Under the pieces are notes generated by a model. That model saw only the letters and a program-made list of their open reading frames with translations, was not told the origin of the DNA and made no database searches. A stretch of DNA of 64,000 nucleotides, taken from contig NZ_CP194857.1 of NCBI RefSeq assembly GCF_051020515.1, positions 1,550,001-1,614,000 of the forward strand, read 5' to 3'. This document shows, piece by piece, positions 46,234 to 55,101 of this stretch; the first letter of the stretch is position 1, and each line of letters opens with the position of its first letter. Source of the DNA: CALKWS01 sp051020515 (lineage in GTDB: Bacteria > Actinomycetota > Actinomycetes > Actinomycetales > Beutenbergiaceae). The position numbers were made by a program, and so were the translations under genes.

Positions 46234-47615
46234 ATGACCAGATCCATGCCGCACAACGGCGCACCGTTGCCACCGCGCCCGTCCGCGGCGGGTCGCGGAC
46301 TCACGGGACTCTCGCGGCGCGGGGTCCTCCAGGGTGCGCTCGGTTTCGGTGCCCTGGCCGCCGCGGGAACCTTGGCCGGCTGCTCGGGGAATGTGCGCAC
46401 CGCCACGGCCGGAGGCCCGCTGGTGCGGGTGTGGGACCTGCTCGGCGGCTCCGACGGGGAACTGATGGACCACATCCTCGATGACGTGCGCGGCGAGGTC
46501 ACCGACGCGGTGATCGACCGCACCACGCTTGCCTGGGGACCTCCCTACTACACCAAACTCGCCATGGCTGCCGCCGGAGGCCGGGCGCCGGAAGCGGCCA
46601 TCGTGCACTTGTCCCGGCTCATCGGCTACGCCCCCGGCGGGCTGCTGGAACCGTTCGACCTGGACATGCTCGCCGAGGTGGGCATCACCGAAGCCGACTT
46701 CCCGCCGGCCCTGTGGGAGCGGGCCCTGTACGAGGGGGAGTTGTACGCCCTGCCCCTGGACACCCACCCGGTGATCCTGTTCTACGACCCGGCGGTTGCC
46801 GAGCAGGCCGGACTGATCGGCGACGACGGGCTGCTGACCGAGATCACCAGCCCCAGGAGTTCCTCGACGCCGGCCGCGCACTCGCCGAGGTCACCGGGGA
46901 CACCGGCATCGCCTATGGCTACCTCAACGATGGGGCGCAAGCCTGGCGGCTGTTCTGGGGACTGTACGGGCAGAAGGGCGCCGAGTACGACCTCACGCCC
47001 GGGCGCCCGGCCGAACTGGATGTCGACGCAGCCACGGAGATCCTGGAGTTCATGCAGTCGATGTTGGACGGCACCGTGACCGCCCCGAACAGCGACTACG
47101 GAAGCGCGATCGCCAACTTCAACACCGGGCGGGCCGGCGCCATCATCTCCGGCGACTGGGAGTTGAACAGCCTGCGCGGTGCGGTTCCCGATGTCTCCGC
47201 GGTGCCGCTGCCCATCATCTACGACCAGCCTGCGGCCTTCGGCGACTCCCACGCGTACGTGCTGCCGCGCCAGATCAGCCCGGACCCTGAGCGTCGGCGG
47301 GCTACGTATGAGGTCCTGGCCGCGATCCTGCGCGAGGGCAAGGCCTGGGCCGGCGCCGGGCACATCCCCACGCTCACCGAGGTGGTGGAGTCCCAGGAGT
47401 ACCAGGAGATGACCCCGCAGGCCAACTACGCCGAGGCCGGCGAGTGGATTTTCCTGGACCCCCCGGTCTGGTTCACCGGATCGGGTTCGGACTTCCAGAA
47501 CCGAATGTGTCAGGAGATGCAACGCGCGCTGCTCGGCCTGATCTCGGCGGAGGAGGGCGTGCAGAGCATGCTCGATGAGATGAACGTCCTGCTGTCCTCA
47601 CCGGCACCGGCCTGA
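46234..47615 (+). CDS. Sugar ABC transporter substrate-binding protein (Tat lipoprotein), one frameshift
   Basis: An extracellular carbohydrate-binding protein of about 460 residues, type UgpB/MalE. A twin-Arg signal LSRRGVLQGALG is followed by the lipobox TLAGC at about residue 51. The mature part begins VRVWDLLGGSDGELM. I use ATG 46234, which has AAGGAGGT seven bases upstream. One C is missing from the run at 46851-46854; adding it restores EITSPQEFLDAGRALAEV. It delivers sugar to the two permeases directly downstream. Specificity not readable. Confidence 0.87.
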
Positions 47616-47628
47616 CCCGGAGGGATCG

Positions 47629-48573
47629 ATGGTTTCCACAACGACTTCAGCCCCGATGTCCGTCCCCCGCGACGTACGCCGGGCCCGACGTGAGGCCGAG
47701 CGCCGCGCCCAACGCCTGCACTCGGGGGGAAGCGGTTACTGGTTCCTGGCCCCCTTTGCCCTGGCGTTCCTCCTCTTCCTGGTCTGGCCGATCATCTACG
47801 GCATGTGGATGAGTCTGACCGACCGATCCCTGATCGGCCTGGAACCCTCGGTGATCGGCTTGTCCAACTACGCCGAGGCGTTCTCCGATCCGCAGGTCTG
47901 GCAGACGCTGTGGCAGACCGTCTTCTTCACGATCATCACCACGATTCCGCTGGTGATCGTGGCACTGGTGATGGCTTTGCTGGTGTACACCGGGCTGCCA
48001 GGGCAGTGGTTGTGGCGGTTCGCGTTCTTCGCCTCCTTCCTGTTGCCGGTCGTCGTGGTCACCGATGTGTGGTCATGGTTGTTCAACCCCGAGCTGGGTC
48101 TGCTCAACACCTGGCTGACCGCCGTCGGACTCGACCCGGTGGGTTGGCTCACCGACGAACGCGTGGCCATGTGGTCCATCGCGCTGGTGACCGTGTGGTG
48201 GACGGTGGGTTTCAACTTCCTGCTCTACCTCTCGGCGTTGCAGGCCATCCCCGAGCATCATTACGAGGCCGCGGCGATCGACGGGGCGGGGGCCTGGCGG
48301 CGGCTGTGGTCGATCACGCTGCCGCAGGTACGTCGGATCACCGGGGTGGTGCTGGTGTTGCAGATCCTGGCCTCGCTCAAGGTGTTCGACCAGATCTACC
48401 TCCTCACCGGTGGTGGCCCCGCCGGCTCGACCCGTTCGGTGCTGGTCTACATCTATGACACCGGCTTCGTGAACTACCGGCTGGGCTACTCGGCAGCGAT
48501 CTCCTTCATCTTCTTCGCCCTGATCGTCGCGGTGTCACTGACCCGGTTGCTCGCAGCCCGAAGGGAGCCCTGA
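47629..48573 (+). CDS. Sugar ABC transporter permease, MalF/UgpA type
   Basis: A 314-residue inner-membrane permease with six helices. The EAA loop is EAAAIDGAGAWRRLWSITLPQ near residue 205, and YWFLAPFALAFLLFLVWPII is the first helix region. An Arg-rich cytosolic N-terminus of about 40 residues precedes it. ATG 47629 has GGAGGG upstream. Second gene of the importer operon; it pairs with the next permease. Confidence 0.93.
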   Translation: MVSTTTSAPMSVPRDVRRARREAERRAQRLHSGGSGYWFLAPFALAFLLFLVWPIIYGMWMSLTDRSLIGLEPSVIGLSNYAEAFSDPQVWQTLWQTVFFTIITTIPLVIVALVMALLVYTGLPGQWLWRFAFFASFLLPVVVVTDVWSWLFNPELGLLNTWLTAVGLDPVGWLTDERVAMWSIALVTVWWTVGFNFLLYLSALQAIPEHHYEAAAIDGAGAWRRLWSITLPQVRRITGVVLVLQILASLKVFDQIYLLTGGGPAGSTRSVLVYIYDTGFVNYRLGYSAAISFIFFALIVAVSLTRLLAARREP

Positions 48574-48574
48574 G

Positions 48575-49492
48575 ATGGCGACGCAGTCCCTCGTCCTACC
48601 CGAGGTGGCCCGCCGGCGGGCGATCGTGCGCCGCGCGGAGAGCCGGCGCGCGACCAACCTGCTGCTCGGCTCCAGCACCGGCGGCAGAGTCCTCTCCGTG
48701 GCGGCGCTCATCCTGATGACCGTGATCTGGCTGCTGCCGTTCGCCTGGGCCGTGATCACCTCGTTCAAGTCCGAAGTCGACGCGGCCAACCCCGGGGAGC
48801 TCGTGCCCGAGGGCGGGTGGACCCTCGGCGCCTACATCGGCGTCATCACGCGCGGCGCCCTTCCCCTGTGGATGTTCAACTCCTTGCTGGTGGCCGTGCT
48901 GGTCACCGCTATCACCCTGATCATCTCGGCAATGGCGGCCTATGCCTTCTCCCAGTTGGTGTTCCGAGGCCGTGGCTGGATGTTCGCGGTCACGATCGCC
49001 TCGATCATGGTGCCCGCCCAGATCCTGATCGTGCCGCTGTTCCAGCAGATGCTGGTCTTCCGCATGGTGGACACCTTCGCCGGAATCATCCTTCCCCAGG
49101 TCGTGGCACCGATCATGGTGTTCATCCTGAAGAAGTTCTTCGACGGCATTCCGCGCGAACTCATCGACGCCGCCCGTGTGGACGGCGCCGGCACCTGGCG
49201 CACCTTCTGGACCGTAGTACTGCCGTTGTCCCGCGCGATCCTCGGGGCGGTGGGGATCTTCGTGTTCATCAGTGCGTGGAACAACTTCCTCTGGCCCTTC
49301 ATCGTCACCACGGACTCGGCGCTGATGACCATCCCGGTGGGCCTGGCCACGGTGACCGAGACCTACGGCCTGCAGTACGCCCGCACCATGGCCGCGGCGC
49401 TGCTGGCGGCCCTGCCGCTGCTGGTGGTGTTCATGTTGTTCCAGCGCCAGATCGTGCGCGGGGTGGCCACCACCGGCATGGGCGGTCAGTAG
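48575..49492 (+). CDS. Sugar ABC transporter permease, MalG/UgpE type
   Basis: A 305-residue permease with six helices and an EAA loop (ELIDAARVDGAGTWRTFWTVV). It has the CUT1-type N-terminal piece VIWLLPFAWAVITSFKSEVD. ATG lies one base after the first permease's stop. The operon has no ATPase gene; CUT1 importers in actinobacteria often share one ATPase of the MsiK kind encoded elsewhere, which would explain the gap. Confidence 0.93.
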   Translation: MATQSLVLPEVARRRAIVRRAESRRATNLLLGSSTGGRVLSVAALILMTVIWLLPFAWAVITSFKSEVDAANPGELVPEGGWTLGAYIGVITRGALPLWMFNSLLVAVLVTAITLIISAMAAYAFSQLVFRGRGWMFAVTIASIMVPAQILIVPLFQQMLVFRMVDTFAGIILPQVVAPIMVFILKKFFDGIPRELIDAARVDGAGTWRTFWTVVLPLSRAILGAVGIFVFISAWNNFLWPFIVTTDSALMTIPVGLATVTETYGLQYARTMAAALLAALPLLVVFMLFQRQIVRGVATTGMGGQ

Positions 49493-49617
49493 GACCGCTT
49501 CGGCGTTAGGCAACGCCCGGAAGCCGGTTCGGGCGGCCGTACCCCGCCCGGCGGGCACATCACGGCCGCCCCGGTTAGCGTGGTGAGCGGACCTGATGAC
49601 AGCGACGAAGGGAGAGC

Positions 49618-50169
49618 ATGATGGCTGACCTGAGTGGAAAGAAGATCGCGTTCCTGCTCACGGACAACTTCGAGGACAGCGAGTTGACCAGCCCCTGGCA
49701 GGCGGTCACCGACGCCGGCGCCCAGGCGGTGCTCGTGTCGCCCGAGCGGGAGCGCGTCGAGGGCAAGAAGGGCCACACCCAGGACGTGGACATGCACGTG
49801 AGCCAGGCCAAGGCCGCCGACTTCGACGGCCTGGTGCTGCCCGGCGGCACCTCCAACGCCGATCACCTCCGGATGGACACCGACGCGGTCGACTTCACCC
49901 GGGACTTCTTCAACCAGCACAAGCCGGTCGGGGTGATCTGCCACGGCCCCTGGATCCTGGCCGATGCCGATGTGCTGAAGGGTCGCACGATCACCTCTTT
50001 CCCCAGCCTCAAGACCGACCTGCGCAACGCCGGGGCGACCTGGGTGGATGAGGAGGTCGTGGTGGACCAGGGTCTGGTGTCCAGCCGTACCCCGGATGAT
50101 CTGCCCGCCTTCAACGACAAGATCGTGGAGGAGATCGGCGAAGGTAAGCACGCCGGTCAGACCGCCTGA
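49618..50169 (+). CDS. DJ-1/PfpI family protein
   Basis: A 183-residue DJ-1/PfpI fold protein. The nucleophile-elbow Cys is in GVICHGPWIL, with the conserved Glu of DNFEDSEL near the start. Members have roles as proteases, deglycases or stress proteins; which applies is unknown. Start ATG 49618 (with GAAGGGA upstream) gives MMADLSGKKIAFLL; ATG 49621 is equally possible. It follows the importer operon by 125 bp with its own spacing, likely its own unit. A hairpin follows. Confidence 0.9.
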   Translation: MMADLSGKKIAFLLTDNFEDSELTSPWQAVTDAGAQAVLVSPERERVEGKKGHTQDVDMHVSQAKAADFDGLVLPGGTSNADHLRMDTDAVDFTRDFFNQHKPVGVICHGPWILADADVLKGRTITSFPSLKTDLRNAGATWVDEEVVVDQGLVSSRTPDDLPAFNDKIVEEIGEGKHAGQTA

Positions 50170-50248
50170 CCCCGCGGGCTCTGCCCGCCGCACAGCACCG
50201 CGCAGGACCGCATGTGCCGACCGGCGCAATCGGGGGTCCGGACACCCC

Positions 50249-50264
50249 GGGGGTCCGGACCCCC
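50249..50264 (+). terminator. GC-rich palindrome after the PfpI gene
   Basis: GGGGGTCCGGACCCCC is a perfect 16-bp palindrome 80 bp after the stop codon. A near-copy, GGGGGTCCGGACACC, lies just upstream at 50232. It could be a terminator without a U-tract or a protein site. The remainder of 50170-50379 shows no gene. Confidence 0.4.
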
Positions 50265-50379
50265 GCGGCTTCTTCGCGCGCACTCCTCGCACACTTCTGC
50301 CCACCCCCTGCCCCGACCCCGGGGCGGCGGTGGAACGATAGGGAGGGTGCCACCCGTAGCACGCTCACCGGAAGCCCTC

Positions 50380-50385
50380 TAGGGT
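50380..50385 (+). promoter_or_regulatory. -10 box of the aldo/keto reductase gene (leaderless)
   Basis: TAGGGT ends six bases before the ATG at 50392, with no Shine-Dalgarno site, as at 5665, 16953, 22053 and 60491. Confidence 0.55.
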
Positions 50386-50391
50386 GGCGGT

Positions 50392-51396
50392 ATGGAATTC
50401 CGATACCTCGGCAACAGTGGTCTCAAAGTCTCCGAGATCACCTACGGCAACTGGCTCACCCACGGCTCCCAGGTGGAGAACGAGGTCGCCACGCGATGTG
50501 TCCAGGCGGCCCTGGATGAGGGCATCAGCACCTTCGACACCGCCGACACCTACGCCAACACGGTGGCCGAGGAGGTGCTAGGGAAGGCCCTGAAGGGTGA
50601 GCGGCGCGAGTCGCTGGAGATCTTCACCAAGGTCTACTTCCCCACCGGTCCGATGGGCCACAACGACACCGGGCTGTCCCGCAAGCACATCCGGGAGTCC
50701 ATCGACGCCTCCCTCAAGCGCCTGGGCACCGACTACGTGGACCTGTACCAGGCGCACCGGTTCGATTACGAGACACCCCTGGAAGAGACCATGCAGGCCT
50801 TCGCCGACGTGGTCCGGGCCGGCAAGGCCCTGTACATCGGGGTGAGCGAGTGGACCGCCGACCAGCTCAAGGAGGGCCACGCGCTCGCCGACGCCCTCGG
50901 CGTGCAACTGATCTCCAACCAACCGCAGTACTCGATGCTGTGGCGGGTCATCGAGAGCGAGGTGGTCCCGGCCTCGGAGAAGGTGGGCATCTCCCAGGTG
51001 GTGTTCTCCCCGATCGCCCAGGGTGTGCTGACCGGCAAGTACAGCCCCGGCAAGGACTTCCCGGAGGGCTCGCGCGCCACCGACACCAAGGGCGGGGCTG
51101 ACATGATCGCCAAGTTCCTCAACAACAAGACCCTGAAGGCGGTCGCCAAACTCAAGCCGATCGCCGATGAACTGGACCTGACCATGGCCCAACTCGCGGT
51201 GGCCTGGGTGCTGCAGAACCCCAACGTGGCCTCGGCGATCATCGGAGCCTCCCGGCCGGAGCAGGTGCGCGACAACGTCGGCGCGGCCGGGGTGAAACTG
51301 GACAAGTCGGTGCTGAAGAGGATCGACAAGGCCCTCGGCAAAGTCGTGGAGACCGACGCCTCGCTGACCCAGTCCCCGCCCGCCCGCCTGTCCTGA
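50392..51396 (+). CDS. Aldo/keto reductase (Kv-beta-like)
   Basis: A 334-residue NADPH-dependent oxidoreductase. The catalytic tetrad is Asp in FDTADTYAN, Tyr in the same motif, Lys in IFTKVYFP and His in LYQAHRFDYET. The FDTADTYA and SNQPQYSMLWR segments resemble the Kv-beta/YghZ-like subgroup. The NADPH-binding end has VASAIIGASRPEQVRDN. The start ATG 50392 is leaderless. The HAD gene follows its stop directly, so they form an operon. Confidence 0.93.
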   Translation: MEFRYLGNSGLKVSEITYGNWLTHGSQVENEVATRCVQAALDEGISTFDTADTYANTVAEEVLGKALKGERRESLEIFTKVYFPTGPMGHNDTGLSRKHIRESIDASLKRLGTDYVDLYQAHRFDYETPLEETMQAFADVVRAGKALYIGVSEWTADQLKEGHALADALGVQLISNQPQYSMLWRVIESEVVPASEKVGISQVVFSPIAQGVLTGKYSPGKDFPEGSRATDTKGGADMIAKFLNNKTLKAVAKLKPIADELDLTMAQLAVAWVLQNPNVASAIIGASRPEQVRDNVGAAGVKLDKSVLKRIDKALGKVVETDASLTQSPPARLS

Positions 51397-52116
51397 GTGC
51401 ACGGCCGCACCCCGGAGGCCGGAGGCGTCGGCCTGCCGACGCCGGGCCGCGCGTTCGCCGACCGCACCTTCGACGCCGTGCTGTTCGACATGGACGGCAC
51501 CCTGATCGACTCGGCTGCCTCGGCGCAGCGTTGCTGGCGCCGGTGGGCCCGTGAGTTCGGCCTGCCCGACGCCGAGACGTTCGAGGTGCAGCATGGGATC
51601 CCGGCCTCCCAGGTGGTCCCGACTCTGCTGCCCGCCGCGCAGGTGCAGGCCGGCGTCGCCCGGATCCTGGAACTGGAGATCGCCGATGCGACCGGAATCC
51701 CCGTGCTGCCCGGCGCCGAGTTCGCACTGGGCTCACTGGGCCCGGATCAGGCAGCGATCGTCACCTCCTGCACCCATGCGCAAGCGTGGGCGCGTATCAA
51801 CGGTTCCGGGCTGGAACCACCCGAGGTGGTGATCACGGCCGACGACGTCGAGCGCGGCAAGCCATATCCTGATCCGTTCCGCCTGGGTGCTCAGGCGCTC
51901 GGTGTGGATCCGGGTCGGTGCCTGGTGATCGAGGACGCCCCGGCCGGGGTCACCGCGGGCCTGGCCGCCGGGTGTGCGGTGCTGGGGGTGGGTGGCAGCC
52001 ACGGCTTGTCCCTGCTCGGGCAAGCCCACGCCGGGGCCAGCGGACTGGACCGGGCGAGTTTCGCCGTCGGCCCGGCCGGGATCGCCGTCGGCGACCGCAC
52101 CCCGCCGGCTGGGTAG
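51397..52116 (+). CDS. HAD superfamily hydrolase (phosphoglycolate phosphatase-like)
   Basis: A 239-residue haloacid-dehalogenase-like phosphatase. Motif I is LFDMDGTLIDS, motif II is IVTSCTHAQ, motif III is the Lys in RGKPYPDPF and motif IV is VIEDAPAGVTAG. The helical cap after motif I places it with phosphatases acting on sugar phosphates. GTG at 51397 touches the previous stop; the first 25 residues are poorly conserved. Possibly releases a phosphorylated sugar product. Substrate unknown. Confidence 0.88.
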   Translation: MHGRTPEAGGVGLPTPGRAFADRTFDAVLFDMDGTLIDSAASAQRCWRRWAREFGLPDAETFEVQHGIPASQVVPTLLPAAQVQAGVARILELEIADATGIPVLPGAEFALGSLGPDQAAIVTSCTHAQAWARINGSGLEPPEVVITADDVERGKPYPDPFRLGAQALGVDPGRCLVIEDAPAGVTAGLAAGCAVLGVGGSHGLSLLGQAHAGASGLDRASFAVGPAGIAVGDRTPPAG

Positions 52117-52133
52117 CCGGGGGCGGACGTACG

Positions 52134-52170
52134 CCGGCCGGGCGCGACCCGTGCGGGCCGGCCCGGCCGG
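52134..52170. terminator. Strong hairpin between the HAD and hsp20 genes
   Basis: CCGGCCGGG (52134-52142) pairs with CCCGGCCGG (52162-52170); a second stem CCCG/CGGG nests inside. It lies in the gap between two convergent genes and could end both transcripts. No T-run follows, so the call is tentative. Confidence 0.45.
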
Positions 52171-52210
52171 TTGGTGTGTCCGGGGGTCCTCAAGTGCGGG
52201 TGATCACGGC

Positions 52211-52672
52211 TTACTCGGCCTGCTCGCCCCCGGCCCGCGCCGGGGCACCCGTGTTGATGGCGATCTGGCGCGGTGTGGCGCCGGCGTAGGCACCGGCCAC
52301 GCGCACGGTGAGGATCCCGGCGTCGTAGTCGGCGCTGATCTGGTCGGCACCGACCGAACCCGGCAGCCGGAAGGTGCGCTCGAAGGAGCCATAGCGGATC
52401 TCCCGAACGGTGGCGTTCTCGGCCGACTCCTTCGTCGCGTGGCGCTCACCGCGGATCACGAGCCGTCCGTCGGTCACCTCCACGGTCACGTCGGAGTCGA
52501 TGTTCACGCCGGGCAGTTCCAACCGCACCAGGGCGTCCTCACCCTCGCGCACCACCTCGGCGGCCGGGGTGTACCCGGTCGTGGCCAGGGCGTGGGTGCC
52601 GAAGGCGTTGCGAACCAGGGCGTCGAACTCGGCGGCGGGGTTGCGGCGGGACCACAGGGAAAGAGTGCTCAT
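52211..52672 (-). CDS. Small heat-shock protein (Hsp20/alpha-crystallin)
   Basis: A 153-residue ATP-independent chaperone. The alpha-crystallin domain spans about residues 35-135: AAEVVREGEDALVRLELPG, DGRLVIRGERHATKE, YGSFERTFRLPG and DAGILTVRVAGAY with the usual beta strands. The start ATG (complement 52670-52672) has GGAGG upstream. Upstream of it is a HAIR element, so HspR probably represses it together with dnaK. It binds unfolded proteins in the cytosol during heat stress. Confidence 0.95.
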   Translation of the reverse strand: MSTLSLWSRRNPAAEFDALVRNAFGTHALATTGYTPAAEVVREGEDALVRLELPGVNIDSDVTVEVTDGRLVIRGERHATKESAENATVREIRYGSFERTFRLPGSVGADQISADYDAGILTVRVAGAYAGATPRQIAINTGAPARAGGEQAE

Positions 52673-52727
52673 CGTATTCCTCCAGAAGATTGACAGTTCA
52701 CGCACGAACACGTGCCACCCAGTTCAA

Positions 52728-52748
52728 CTTGAGCGGGGTCGGCTCAAT
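52728..52748. promoter_or_regulatory. HAIR element (HspR site) upstream of hsp20
   Basis: CTTGAGC (52728-52734), a seven-base spacer and GCTCAAT (52742-52748) match the HAIR consensus CTTGAGT-N7-ACTCAAG with a few changes. It lies about 55 bp upstream of the hsp20 start. It matches the sites next to dnaK. Confidence 0.78.
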
Positions 52749-52795
52749 TCCACGATTCGCTGACAGCGGATCCCCGCACCCGGCGCCGTCACCGG

Positions 52796-53788
52796 CTACT
52801 TCTGAGGGGTCTGCGACGTCCCGTCCGGAGCGGCCGAAGCCGCTACCGTCGCCTCGGTTCCCGGGGTGGACCCCGACGTCGCTCCGGCCACCCGGGACCG
52901 GCGGCGCCGGCGCAGCACCAGGATGAGCGCCAGCAGGGGCACCCCGACGATCGCCAGCCACGGCGCCAGCACGCCGGCGAGGACCAGCAGGGCCGAGACG
53001 AAGGAGATCATGGCGTGCCATCCGGTCTGTAGCCCACCGGTGAAGCCGTCGGACTCGATCGCCGGCGCCCGCTCTGCCGTGAGGTCCACGTGCACGGTGG
53101 ACATGGCGACCTGGTCGGACAGGTACGCCCGCTGTGAGCGCAGCGACTCCAGTTCGCCCTGCCGCCGGCTCAGGGCCTCCTCGGCCGCGATCAGGTCCGC
53201 GCTGTCCTCGGCCTCGGCCATGATGTCCAGCAACCGGTCGGTCGATGTCTCCAGCGCCTCGATCCGGGCGTCGAGGTCCTGGGCGACCTGGGTGACGTCG
53301 TCGGAACTCTGGCTGATCTGGCGGATCTCGCCCACTTCGTCCAGGTCGTCGAGGAAGTCATCCAGATCGGCGGCGGGAATACGCACCGTCAACCACCCGC
53401 TGGCCGGGTAGTCGTCGTCACCGTCGTTGTCCGCCGCGTGCACCGAACGCTGGTCCACCCGGCCGCCGGCGGTCTCGGCCAGGCGTACCACCTCGTTGGC
53501 GCTCGCAGCGGGGTCGGACACCACGATGCTCACCTCGGCGGTGGTGATGACCTCCCGGACGGAGATGTCACCGGAGGGCTGGCTGGGGACGTGGCCGTCA
53601 TCGGCGGCGTCGGCGTAGCCCCCGGCCTCGTCGTAGCCGGCGTCGGCGTCCATCGCGGGCTCGCGGTACTCCCGGGTGGCTTCCACCGTCTCCGGTGCGC
53701 CCCCCGAGTCCGTACCGGTGCTCCCGCACCCGGCGAGGCCCAGTCCCGCGACCATGGTTGCGGCGGCGATCAGTCCCGCGTGTCTCAT
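52796..53788 (-). CDS. DUF4349 family lipoprotein
   Basis: A 330-residue secreted lipoprotein with a C-terminal membrane helix. The lipobox is LGLAGC at about residue 21. After an acidic linker comes the DUF4349 domain: VITTAEVSIVVSDPAASANEV, GWLTVRIPAADLDDFL and a coiled-coil-like stretch (LETSTDRLLDIMAEAED). A hydrophobic segment with a basic RRRRRSR tail follows, typical of this family. Start ATG (complement 53786-53788) with AGGGGAT upstream. Function unknown; surface-exposed. Confidence 0.87.
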   Translation of the reverse strand: MRHAGLIAAATMVAGLGLAGCGSTGTDSGGAPETVEATREYREPAMDADAGYDEAGGYADAADDGHVPSQPSGDISVREVITTAEVSIVVSDPAASANEVVRLAETAGGRVDQRSVHAADNDGDDDYPASGWLTVRIPAADLDDFLDDLDEVGEIRQISQSSDDVTQVAQDLDARIEALETSTDRLLDIMAEAEDSADLIAAEEALSRRQGELESLRSQRAYLSDQVAMSTVHVDLTAERAPAIESDGFTGGLQTGWHAMISFVSALLVLAGVLAPWLAIVGVPLLALILVLRRRRRSRVAGATSGSTPGTEATVAASAAPDGTSQTPQK

Positions 53789-53900
53789 CGGCTATCCCCT
53801 TGTACGTGGTCGGTGTGTGATGACTGCTCTGTGTCACCATCGCGACCACTGTTGCGGCGGCGGGGGACCGTTACCGATTTGAGAGCAGGGCCGCGGTGCT

Positions 53901-55076
53901 TCAGATGCCCACGTCGGTCCAGCGGGCGTGGTCCGCGGCGCTGGCCAGCACCGCCTCCAGCAGGTGCTGCACCCCGGTGCCCTCGGCGAATGAGGGTTCC
54001 GGGTCGGTTCCGGTGGCGATCGCCTCCAGGAAGTCCCGGGCCTGGTGGATGAACGCGTGCTCATAGCCCAGCCCGTGCCCGGGCGGCCACCAAGCCTCCA
54101 CGTAGGGGTGGGTCGGTTCGGTCACCGGAATGGTGGTGAAACCGGACAGATCCCCTCGGGAAGCGTCGTAGTACTCCAGGGCGTTCATGTTCTCGAAGTT
54201 GAACGCCAGGGTGCCGTCAGAGCCGTTGATCTCCAGCATGATCCGGTTCTTGCGCCCGGTGGCGAACCGGGTGGCCTCGAAGGTGCCGAGCGCCCCACCG
54301 TCGGTGCGGGCGAGCAGCACCGCGGCGTCGTCGACGGTCACCTCTCCCATCGGTGCGTCCGCCTGTGCCGTCGCGGCGCCCAGGGCGCCGCCCCCGTGCG
54401 CGAGCGGCCGACGACGAACGAAGGTCTCGGTCTGCGCGGCCACCCCGGTGATGCGCTGGCCGGAGACGAACTGGGCGAGGTCCAGGATGTGCGCCCCGAT
54501 GTCACCGAGCGCACCGGAGCCGGCCCGCTCCTGCTGCAGACGCCACACGAGCGGGAAGTCGGGGTCCACGATCCAGTCCTGCAGGTACTGGCCGCGGATG
54601 TGGCGGATGGTGCCGATCGCGCCGTCGGCGACCATCCTGCGCATCAGCGCCACCGCGGGCACCCGCCGGTAGGTGAACCCAACCATCGAGCGCACCCCGT
54701 TGCCTGCCGCCGAGCGGGCGGCGGTGGTCATCCGGGTGGCCTCGGCCAGGGTGTTGGCCAGCGGTTTCTCGCACAGCACGTGCTTGCCCGCCTCGAGGGC
54801 GGCCAGGGCGATCTCGGCGTGGGTATCACCGGGGGTGCAGATGTCCACCAGGTCCACATCGTCACGGCGCACCACCTCGCGCCAGTCGGTGGCCGACTCC
54901 TGCCATCCCAGGGTGGCGGCCGCCTCCGCGGCTCGCGCCGGGTCCCGGCCCACCAGCACCGCCATCTGGGGATGCACGTCGAGATCGAAGAAGCGGTGCA
55001 CCGCCCGCCAGGCCTGGGAGTGGGCGGCACCCATGAAGGCGTGCCCGATCATTGCCACCCGCACCGTCGCGGTCAT
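53901..55076 (-). CDS. Gfo/Idh/MocA family oxidoreductase 1
   Basis: A 391-residue NAD(P)-dependent oxidoreductase. The nucleotide fold is VRVAMIGHAFMGAAHSQAW, with CEKPLANTLAEA as the typical EKP motif, and a second half of beta sheet (GDIGAHILDLAQFVSGQRI). The family oxidises sugars or inositols. The ATG start has AAAGGA upstream. It is co-directional with the second family member 25 bp upstream and with the ThuA protein, so they probably form one sugar-metabolism operon. Confidence 0.9.
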   Translation of the reverse strand: MTATVRVAMIGHAFMGAAHSQAWRAVHRFFDLDVHPQMAVLVGRDPARAAEAAATLGWQESATDWREVVRRDDVDLVDICTPGDTHAEIALAALEAGKHVLCEKPLANTLAEATRMTTAARSAAGNGVRSMVGFTYRRVPAVALMRRMVADGAIGTIRHIRGQYLQDWIVDPDFPLVWRLQQERAGSGALGDIGAHILDLAQFVSGQRITGVAAQTETFVRRRPLAHGGGALGAATAQADAPMGEVTVDDAAVLLARTDGGALGTFEATRFATGRKNRIMLEINGSDGTLAFNFENMNALEYYDASRGDLSGFTTIPVTEPTHPYVEAWWPPGHGLGYEHAFIHQARDFLEAIATGTDPEPSFAEGTGVQHLLEAVLASAADHARWTDVGI

Positions 55077-55101
55077 CGCCGGTTTCCTTTCGTCGGGGTT
55101 C

